NCBI RefSeq assembly: GCF_001598415.1
Contig: NZ_BCYX01000029.1
Location: 1 to 48,767 of the forward strand
Source of the DNA: Sphingomonas mali NBRC 15500
GTDB lineage: Bacteria > Pseudomonadota > Alphaproteobacteria > Sphingomonadales > Sphingomonadaceae
DNA length: 48,767 nt
Reading direction: 5' to 3'
Positions 37,776 through 44,087 of the stretch are shown here, in pieces. The notes below the pieces were generated by a model. The model worked only from the letters and a program-made list of their open reading frames with translations. It was not told the DNA's origin and made no database searches. Every line of letters begins with the position of its first letter. Position 1 is the stretch's first letter. The position numbers and the translations under genes are program-made.

Positions 37776-38618
37776 CTACTCGATCCGCTCGACCTTCAGT
37801 CCGCGTGCGGCGAGCAGTTTCGGCAGCGCGTACGGTCCAGCCATGTGACCCAGCCCGACCGCGACCAGCACAATACCCGGCTGTTTCATCCGCGTGGTGA
37901 TCCATTGCGCCCAGCGATTGTTGGGCTGTCCGACGAGTTTCCCCTCCAGCGGCGTGCACTCCGCCGTCTTTTCGAGCGAGGCAACATCGCCGCTCGTCCA
38001 GGCTCTCAGCGTTTCCCCGTAATTCTCTTTTCCCGATAATGTGTTTTCCAGCATTTTCCTTTGGTCGGCTTCGGGAAGGACGTCGAGTTGATCAAGTTGT
38101 TCCTTTGCACGGTAGAATGCCAGTCGCGTTTTCCCAGTCGATTTGAAATCGCTCCAAAGTTTCGCCTCGATACCGTGACGCGTCGTGGCGCCGGCTGCAA
38201 TCGCGTCGCCGGTCGCAAGCGTGGTTGCCAAAGCCCAATCCTTGTAGCCGTCCAGCGTCTCGCGAGCGATCCCCGACCGCGCGATCATGGCGTCCAGGAG
38301 TAAACGTTTCCCCGGGGAAACACGTTCTCCTGCAGGCTTGAGATTTGCCCCTTGCGCCATTGCCCTAAAGTCGACCGACTCTTCCGGGGAGCTTTCGAGC
38401 ACCAGCGTGTCGGATGTGGCGATGGCGCGGTCGATCAGCGGCGTTCGCCAATCGATGTTCGGGGGCAGCAAGTGGATGCTGCCGAGCAGATAGATCGTCG
38501 TGTCGCCGTCGCTGACGCGCCACATCGCGGGCCGCGCCTCGATTGGCGGCTTACCACACCCGGCGAGTGCCAGCAGGACGGTGCCGAGCGCGGCAAGGCG
38601 CTGGCGTCGGCTCGCCAT
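37776..38618 (-). CDS. TraB/GumN family lipoprotein (copy 2)
   Basis: 280 residues. The lipoprotein signal MASRRQRLAALGTVLLALAGC has Cys21. The TraB/GumN fold follows: TTIYLLGSIHLLPPN (GxxH motif), LVLESSPEES, HGIEAKLW, RWAQWITTRMKQ and VLVAVGLGHMAGPYALP (GHxxG). This family resembles metalloproteases of the Tiki/EreA type. ATG 38618 overlaps the preceding stop codon (TGATG), so the two paralogues are translationally coupled. Substrate unknown. Confidence 0.85.
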   Translation of the reverse strand: MASRRQRLAALGTVLLALAGCGKPPIEARPAMWRVSDGDTTIYLLGSIHLLPPNIDWRTPLIDRAIATSDTLVLESSPEESVDFRAMAQGANLKPAGERVSPGKRLLLDAMIARSGIARETLDGYKDWALATTLATGDAIAAGATTRHGIEAKLWSDFKSTGKTRLAFYRAKEQLDQLDVLPEADQRKMLENTLSGKENYGETLRAWTSGDVASLEKTAECTPLEGKLVGQPNNRWAQWITTRMKQPGIVLVAVGLGHMAGPYALPKLLAARGLKVERIE

Positions 38619-39556
38619 CAGTAGGCGACCCGTTCCGCCTTGATTTTCAAAGCCTTGAGCTGGTGGATCACGCTCTTGTCGCCGGCCAGATGCCCTGCGC
38701 CGACCGCGATGAACACGGTGCCGGGCTTATCGAGCCGCGCCTTGATCCATTGCGCCCAGCGCGCGTTGCGATCGAACAGCAGGGTCTTGGCGAGCTCAGG
38801 CGAATCGTCGAGACCGTCGTTCATATATTTGGCCAGCGCAACGGGATCGCCGCGCGACCAGGCGGCGACCATGCCGTTCATCGTCTCTTCGGTCTTGGGC
38901 AGATCCTTGAGCGTCGATTCGAGGAACTGCAATTGCACCTTGTCGGGCAGGCCGGCGAGATAGCCGATCTGTTGCTCGGGTGTCTCGAGACCCTCGACCG
39001 CCTTCTTCTCGGTCGCGGCGGCGGCGGTCAGCACGGTTTCGGGACCGCTCTTGGGATCATAGCCCAGCTTCATCAGCGGCAGCAGCGACAGATTGGTGGC
39101 GACGAACCAGGGCTGCGCGCGGTCGAACGCGGCCGGTGGGATGCCCAGATTGGTCATGGCGTTCAGATAGACGGGGCGATCTGCCTCCGGTAGGCGCTCG
39201 ATAAGGGTGGGTCCGGTCAGGCTATATGCCTTGCTCAGCACGATATTCTGCATCGTGGCCGCATCGGGCTGGACCATTTCGAGCACCAGCTCGTCGCTCG
39301 CGTCGAACGCCTTCTTCACGCCGTCATCGAACCAACTCAGCCCGGGCTTGAGCACATGGATCGTGCCGAACAGATAGATCGTCGTGTCCTTGTCCTTCAC
39401 CACCCACAAAGCGGGATCGGCATCGACCGTCTTGACCTCGGGCGCGGCCGGGGCCGGCCTTGGGGCAGGGGCTGTCTGTCCGCTCGCGAAGGAGGGGGAC
39501 AGGGTGGCGAGCGCCAAGGCTGCCGCGCGGATAGCGCGTCGGAAGAGAGCGAGCAT
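38618..39556 (-). CDS. TraB/GumN family exported protein (copy 1)
   Basis: 312 residues with a signal peptide (MLALFRRAIRAAALALATLSPSFASGQ split) and a Pro/Ala linker (APAPRPAPAAP). TraB/GumN motifs: TTIYLFGTIHVLKPG, LVLEMVQPDAA, GLETPEQQIGYLAG, RNARWAQWIKARLDK and VFIAVGAGHLAGDKSV. TATGGAGAT precedes the ATG at 39556. It is upstream of, and overlaps by one base, a lipidated paralogue, suggesting a recent tandem duplication. The pair share the same five-block order. Confidence 0.88.
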   Translation of the reverse strand: MLALFRRAIRAAALALATLSPSFASGQTAPAPRPAPAAPEVKTVDADPALWVVKDKDTTIYLFGTIHVLKPGLSWFDDGVKKAFDASDELVLEMVQPDAATMQNIVLSKAYSLTGPTLIERLPEADRPVYLNAMTNLGIPPAAFDRAQPWFVATNLSLLPLMKLGYDPKSGPETVLTAAAATEKKAVEGLETPEQQIGYLAGLPDKVQLQFLESTLKDLPKTEETMNGMVAAWSRGDPVALAKYMNDGLDDSPELAKTLLFDRNARWAQWIKARLDKPGTVFIAVGAGHLAGDKSVIHQLKALKIKAERVAY

Positions 39557-39619
39557 AGTATCTCCATATAGATGGCGGCGACTGATCGGAAAGGGCCGCC
39601 CGAACGGGATGGGTCGCGG

Positions 39620-40294
39620 TCAGCGATATTTGGCCCAGAACCAGATGACGGTGGCGATGACCGCGGTCGCGACATAGATCAGCACGCCGTCGGGTGCGGC
39701 GACCAGCCCGCCACGCCAAAGTAGCCACCAGACCGGCGCGCCGACCCAGTAAGCGTACATCGCGAACAGCGCGCCTTTGTTATAGGCGGCTGCTTCCTGC
39801 TCATCGATCGCGTGCAAATGCCAGTAGAGCGACAGCGCCGGCAGCAGCACGCCAACCAGCAGCGCCAGGGCAATCGCGACGCCCGGCGACAAGGGGCCAT
39901 CGAGAAGCTCCAGCGGATTGCCAGTGAGCGTGTCGTTCTGGAGGGCAAGGGTCAGGCTGATCGCCCCGCCGAGCAACGCGGCCAGGATCATGACCAAACG
40001 ATAGCGACCTTCGCGCGGCGTCGGTGGGCCGCCAACGGCGCTGGCCGCCCGGAGCGATCGACCCGCGCGCCACCCGGCATAGAGGCAGCCGAGCACGAAC
40101 AAACCCGCGCCCGCCAGGATCAGCAGGTCGCGGACCGACATCGCGCCGCCGTGTTGCTGGTGTGCGGCGATAAAGCCGGTGATCACGCCGGCGCCCAGTA
40201 AGGCGCCGAACCCACCCAGCGCGACCATTGCGATCCGGCCGGCCTGCGCGCCGAACCCGGCATTCGCCTCCTTATCCACGGCGCTCTCCATCAT
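39620..40294 (-). CDS. Five- to six-helix membrane protein, partner of XRE regulator
   Basis: 224-residue integral membrane protein. Helices are near 22-45 (VALGGFGALLGAGVITGFIAA), 57-78, 101-120 (MILAALLGGAISLTLAL), 140-158, 172-192 and 204-220. The N-terminus is short and acidic. GAGGAG lies 7 nt before ATG 40294, which overlaps the regulator's 3' end by 23 nt. The pairing of a small XRE regulator with such a membrane protein is known in other bacteria, where the membrane protein may be a target or modulator of the regulator; here that is inferred from overlap only. Confidence 0.8.
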   Translation of the reverse strand: MMESAVDKEANAGFGAQAGRIAMVALGGFGALLGAGVITGFIAAHQQHGGAMSVRDLLILAGAGLFVLGCLYAGWRAGRSLRAASAVGGPPTPREGRYRLVMILAALLGGAISLTLALQNDTLTGNPLELLDGPLSPGVAIALALLVGVLLPALSLYWHLHAIDEQEAAAYNKGALFAMYAYWVGAPVWWLLWRGGLVAAPDGVLIYVATAVIATVIWFWAKYR

Positions 40295-40475
40295 CGAAAA
40301 TCTCCTCGATCGACAAGTCGAACAAGCGGGCGATCTTGAAGGCGAGCGGCAGCGACGGGTCGTACTTGCTGGTTTCGATCGCGTTAACCGCCTGTCGCGA
40401 CACGTCGAGCCGTCCGGCCAGCTCCGCTTGGCTCCAGTTCCGCTCGGCTCTCAATACCTTGAGGCGGTTCTTCAT
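40272..40475 (-). CDS. Small XRE-family transcriptional regulator
   Basis: 67-residue helix-turn-helix protein, MKNRLKVLRAERNWSQAELA then GRLDVSRQAVNAIETSKYDP and SLPLAFKIARLFDLSIEEIF. This matches the YozG/XRE minimal type: a DNA-binding domain of about 60 residues with the SRQAVNAIE recognition helix and the conserved PSLPLAFKIA segment. GAGGAACGAG-type sequence precedes the ATG. It overlaps the membrane-protein gene and has a promoter with repeats just upstream, so autoregulation is likely. Confidence 0.88.
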   Translation of the reverse strand: MKNRLKVLRAERNWSQAELAGRLDVSRQAVNAIETSKYDPSLPLAFKIARLFDLSIEEIFDDGERRG

Positions 40476-40516
40476 CTCGTTCCTCGCCCGACGTGCCGGT
40501 GAATGTCAGGTTTCCA

Positions 40517-40549
40517 TGACTAAATGACAGCGTCCACTGACTATGTCAA
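40517..40549 (-). promoter_or_regulatory. Promoter with paired TAGTCA boxes for the XRE operon
   Basis: On the reverse strand, TTGACA (40549-40544) and CATTTA (40526-40521) are 17 nt apart. TAGTCA occurs twice (40543-40538 and 40522-40517), 21 bp apart, that is two helical turns, overlapping both promoter boxes. A symmetric two-site operator for the 67-residue regulator is plausible. Further TGACA/TGTCA motifs flank the region. Confidence 0.55.
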
Positions 40550-40637
40550 CAACACCTGACAAAAAGTCGCTAAGCCGTGACTTCGCGCGCGCAGCATGGT
40601 TCTTGACCGGCCCGAAGCGCTCGGCCAAAGCCGCGCC

Positions 40638-41522
40638 GTGACCGACCAGCCTCTATCGTTCCAGCGAATGATCCTGACGCTCCATGATTATTGGAGCCAG
40701 CACGGCTGTCTGATCCTCCAGCCGTACGACATGCGGATGGGCGCGGGGACGTTTCACACCGCGACCACCCTGCGCGCGCTCGGCCCCGATCCGTGGAATG
40801 CCGCCTTCGTCCAGCCGTGCCGCCGCCCGACCGACGGCCGCTATGGCGAGAACCCCAACCGGCTGCAGCATTATTATCAGTATCAGGTGATCCTGAAGCC
40901 GAGCCCGCCCGATCTCCAGGATCTCTATCTCGGCAGCCTGGCGGCGATCGGCATCGATTTCACCAAGCACGACATCCGTTTCGTCGAGGACGATTGGGAA
41001 TCGCCCACGCTCGGCGCCTGGGGGCTGGGCTGGGAAGTATGGTGCGACGGGATGGAAGTGACCCAGTTCACCTATTTCCAGCAGATGGGCGGCTTCGACT
41101 GCAAGCCGGTCGCGGGCGAGCTGACCTATGGGCTCGAGCGGCTGGCGACGTATATCCAGAACAAGGACAGCGTGTACGACCTCGCCTATAACGACGCGGT
41201 CGGCAACACGCCGCAGCTGACCTATGGCGACGTGTTCCATGAGAATGAGGTCGAGATGTCGACCTGGAACTTCGAAGTCGCCGACACCGACACCTTGTTC
41301 GACCTGTTCCGCAAGGCCGCGGCCGAGTGCGAGAATTGCCTCGACCACAAATTGCCGATCCCGGCCTATGAACAGGCGATCGAGGCGAGCCACATCTTCA
41401 ACCTGTTGAACGCGCGCGGGGTGATCTCGGTCGCCGAGCGCCAGGCGTATATCGGCCGCGTCCGCGACCTGGCGAAGGGTAGCTGCCAGGCGTGGATGGA
41501 GAAGAACGGGTGGGCGGCGTGA
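40638..41522 (+). CDS. glyQ: Glycyl-tRNA synthetase alpha subunit (GlyQ)
   Basis: 294-residue class II aminoacyl-tRNA synthetase subunit of the alpha2beta2 bacterial enzyme. LSFQRMILTLHDYWSQHGCL is followed by QPYDMRMGAGTFHTATTLRALG, QPCRRPTDGRYGENPNRLQHYYQYQV (motif 2 type), and motif 3-like GFDCKPVAGELTYGLERLA. The GTG at 40638 matches the family start VTDQPLSF; the ATGs at 40596 and 40668 are less likely. Followed by glyS after a 277-nt repeat-filled gap, unusual for this operon. Confidence 0.95.
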   Translation: MTDQPLSFQRMILTLHDYWSQHGCLILQPYDMRMGAGTFHTATTLRALGPDPWNAAFVQPCRRPTDGRYGENPNRLQHYYQYQVILKPSPPDLQDLYLGSLAAIGIDFTKHDIRFVEDDWESPTLGAWGLGWEVWCDGMEVTQFTYFQQMGGFDCKPVAGELTYGLERLATYIQNKDSVYDLAYNDAVGNTPQLTYGDVFHENEVEMSTWNFEVADTDTLFDLFRKAAAECENCLDHKLPIPAYEQAIEASHIFNLLNARGVISVAERQAYIGRVRDLAKGSCQAWMEKNGWAA

Positions 41523-41561
41523 TTGGGTTCACGCAAAGACGCGAAGGCGCGAAGATTCTGC

Positions 41562-41790
41562 TCACGCGGAGGCGCGGAGGCGCGGAGTTTTTGTTCGCGC
41601 AGAGGCGCAGAGGCGCAGAGAGAGCGCAGAGCATCGCTCGTCTCGCGCCAGCGAGACCTTCACGCTTGATCGCCGCGGGCTTTGAGGGAGCCGCTAAAGC
41701 GGCTCGGCCGCCAGCAACTCCGACTCCTCGGCGCCCTCTGCGCCTCTGCGCGAACCAATCTTTTCTTCGCGCCTCCGCGCCTCCGCGTGA
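41562..41790. repeat. Large inverted repeat in the glyQ-glyS spacer
   Basis: TCACGCGGAGGCGCGGAGGCGCG (41562-41584, 23 nt; quoted as two halves TCACGCGGAGG and CGCGGAGGCGCG) is perfectly complementary to 41768-41790. A second arm of 21 nt (41593-41613) is perfectly complementary to 41735-41755. The central 121 nt hold GAGCCGCT-AA-AGCGGCTC (41688-41705). The right arm ends 9 nt before the glyS ATG, replacing the ribosome binding site region. No open frame or promoter was seen inside. Confidence 0.85.
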
Positions 41791-41799
41791 ATCAAAAAA

Positions 41800-44016
41800 A
41801 TGACCGACTTCCTCCTCGAACTCCGCTCAGAAGAAATCCCCGCGCGGATGCAGGACAAGGCGCGCGATGACCTCGCTCGGCTGTTCACCGCCGAGCTCGA
41901 GAAAGCCGGCCTGCGCGCCGATGCGATCGTCACCTTCGCGACGCCGCGCCGGCTGGCGCTGATCGCGCGTGACTTGCCCGAGGCGACCGAGGCGGTCAGC
42001 GAGGAAATCAAAGGCCCGCGCGCCGGTGCGCCGCCCCAGGCGCTCGAAGGATTTCTGCGCAAGACCGGCCTCACCGCCGACCAATTGGTCGAGCGCGACG
42101 GCGTGCTGTTCGCGGTGATCGACAAGCCTGGCCGCGACACCGCCGAGGTGCTGGCCGAAGCGATCCCGGCGATTATCCGCGCTTTCCCCTGGCCCAAATC
42201 GATGCGCTGGGGCGAGGCGTCGTCCTCGACCGAAAGCCTGCGCTGGGTGCGTCCGTTGCATGGCATCGTCGCGTTGCTCGGTGACCAGATCGTGCCCGTG
42301 GAGATCGCTGGTGTCCGATCGGGCGCGGTGACCCTCGGCCATCGCTTTCATCATCCGGGGCCGATCACGATCGGCTCGGCGGCGGACTATGCCGAGAAGC
42401 TCCACGCCTGCCATGTCATCGTCGACCAGGACGAGCGCCGCGCGATCATCCGCGACAAGGCGAGCGCGCTGGCCGACGCCGCCGGGCTCGAACTGATCGA
42501 GGACGAAGGGCTGGTCGCCGAGAATGCCGGGCTGACCGAATGGCCGGTGCCTTTGCTCGGCCGATTCGACGAGGATTTCCTCGGCGTGCCGCCCGAGGTG
42601 ATCCAGCTCACCGCGCGGGTGAACCAGAAGTATTTCGTCTGCCGCGACAAAGCAGGCAAGCTGGCCAATGCCTTCGTCTGTACCGCCAATATCGATGCGG
42701 CGGACGGCGGCGCGAAGATCGTCGACGGTAACCGCAAGGTGCTGGCAGCGCGGTTGAGCGATGCGCGGTTCTTCTACGAGACGGACCTCAAGGTGCCGCT
42801 CGAGGAGCAGGCCAAGAAGCTCGAGAAGATCGTCTTCCATGAGAGACTGGGGACGGTCGCCGACAAGGTCGAGCGGGTCGCGAAGCTAGCGCGGTGGCTG
42901 GTCGAAGAAGGGATCATCGGGGGGGCGAGTCCCTCCGGGACCACCATGCTTGCGGACCAAGCCGAACGCGCCGCGCGCTTGGCCAAGGCCGATCTCGTCA
43001 CCGGTATGGTCGGCGAGTTCCCCGAACTCCAAGGCTTGATGGGCGGCTATTACGCCGCCGCGCAGGGCGAGGCTCCGGCGGTCGCCGAGGCGATCCGCGA
43101 TCACTACAAGCCGGTCGGGCAAGGTGATGAGGTGCCGACTGCGCCGGTGACGGTGGCGGTGTCGCTGGCGGATAAGCTGGATATTTTGACGCGCTTTTTC
43201 TTGATCAACGAGGCGCCGACCGGTTCCAAAGATCCGTTTGCGCTGAGGCGTGCTGCGCTCGGCGTGATTTCGACGATACTGCAGAATAATCTTCGGTTCC
43301 GCTTAGAACGTGTCCTCCTCAAGGCTTGCGGCGACGATCTGGCGCAGTTTGAAGATGTCTTCTTCGGCCGAATTGAAGAGAAGCTGGCGGCCTTCTTCGC
43401 CGACCGCCTCAAGGTCCAGCAGCGCGAAGCCGGCGTCCGTCACGACCTGATCGACGCGGTGTTCGCGCTCGGGGGCGAGGACGATCTCGTTCGTCTGCTT
43501 GCCCGCGTCCACGCGTTGCAGTCGTTCGTCACCACGGAGGACGGCGCCAACCTGCTCGCCGGGTACAAGCGCGCGGCGAATATCCTGAAGAAGGAAGGGT
43601 ATGAAACTCCCTCTCCCCTTGTGGGAGAGGGAGGGGGCCCGCTCGCGTCAGCGAGTGGGAAGGGTGAGGGAGACTCTGAGAGTTCGCCGACTCCCCCTCA
43701 TCCTTCCGCGCCTTCGGCGCTCCCTCCTTCTCCCACAAGGGGAGAAGGACTTTCGTACACCCCTGAACCCGCTGAAGCCGACCTCATCGCCGCGCTCGAC
43801 GCCGCCGGCCCGGTCGCGGCGGACGCGGTCGCGAACGAGGATTTCGAAGCCGCGATGGCCGCGCTCGCGACGTTGCGCGCGCCGATCGACGCATTCTTCG
43901 ACGCCGTCACGGTCAACGACACCGATCCCGCCAAACGCGCCGCTCGCCTCGCGCTGCTCGCCCGGGTGCGCGATGCGGTGCATGGTGTTGCCGATTTCTC
44001 CAAGATCGAGGGATGA
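41800..44016 (+). CDS. glyS: Glycyl-tRNA synthetase beta subunit (GlyS) with in-frame repeat insert
   Basis: 738-residue beta subunit. Normal regions: MTDFLLELRSEEIPARMQD, FPWPKSMRWG, TARVNQKYFVCRDKAGKLAN, RLSDARFFYETDLKVPLEEQ, DPFALRRAALGVISTI, KRAANILKKEG and the C-terminal domain EAALAALATLRAPIDAFFDAV-like plus DPAKRAARLALLARVRDAV. About 47-50 residues after YE (603-651, starting TPSPLVGEGGGPLASASGKG, ending TRGEGLS) are not part of GlyS; they are the translated dispersed repeat. The frame stays open through it, so the protein should be full length. There is no Shine-Dalgarno before the ATG (TCAAAAAAATG). Confidence 0.92.
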   Translation: MTDFLLELRSEEIPARMQDKARDDLARLFTAELEKAGLRADAIVTFATPRRLALIARDLPEATEAVSEEIKGPRAGAPPQALEGFLRKTGLTADQLVERDGVLFAVIDKPGRDTAEVLAEAIPAIIRAFPWPKSMRWGEASSSTESLRWVRPLHGIVALLGDQIVPVEIAGVRSGAVTLGHRFHHPGPITIGSAADYAEKLHACHVIVDQDERRAIIRDKASALADAAGLELIEDEGLVAENAGLTEWPVPLLGRFDEDFLGVPPEVIQLTARVNQKYFVCRDKAGKLANAFVCTANIDAADGGAKIVDGNRKVLAARLSDARFFYETDLKVPLEEQAKKLEKIVFHERLGTVADKVERVAKLARWLVEEGIIGGASPSGTTMLADQAERAARLAKADLVTGMVGEFPELQGLMGGYYAAAQGEAPAVAEAIRDHYKPVGQGDEVPTAPVTVAVSLADKLDILTRFFLINEAPTGSKDPFALRRAALGVISTILQNNLRFRLERVLLKACGDDLAQFEDVFFGRIEEKLAAFFADRLKVQQREAGVRHDLIDAVFALGGEDDLVRLLARVHALQSFVTTEDGANLLAGYKRAANILKKEGYETPSPLVGEGGGPLASASGKGEGDSESSPTPPHPSAPSALPPSPTRGEGLSYTPEPAEADLIAALDAAGPVAADAVANEDFEAAMAALATLRAPIDAFFDAVTVNDTDPAKRAARLALLARVRDAVHGVADFSKIEG
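43608..43749 (+). repeat. Dispersed repeat inserted in frame in glyS
   Basis: 5' hairpin TCCCTCTCCC/GGGAGAGGGA (43608-43617 and 43623-43632); inner CCCGCTCGC-GTCA-GCGAGTGGG; 3' hairpin CCTTCTCCC/GGGAGAAGG (43726-43734 and 43740-43748). The two outer hairpins are also mutually complementary. The element is homologous to the argD-argF repeat at 12068-12180, and its 3' hairpin is the same as at 3383-3405. It lies between two conserved GlyS segments. Confidence 0.9.
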
Positions 44017-44087
44017 CATCTCGGCATACATATTCCGCCTGATCCTTCCGCCTCCCCAGCGAAACCAGGCATCAAAGGGACTGACGA

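Noticed and set aside
41562..41790. CRISPR array in the glyQ-glyS spacer
   Set aside because: Repeats are GC-rich GGCGCGGA units without unique spacers and form inverted arms; no cas genes.
43600..43760. Frameshift or assembly error in glyS
   Set aside because: The reading frame continues correctly on both sides and the extra sequence is a repeat found elsewhere in the window.
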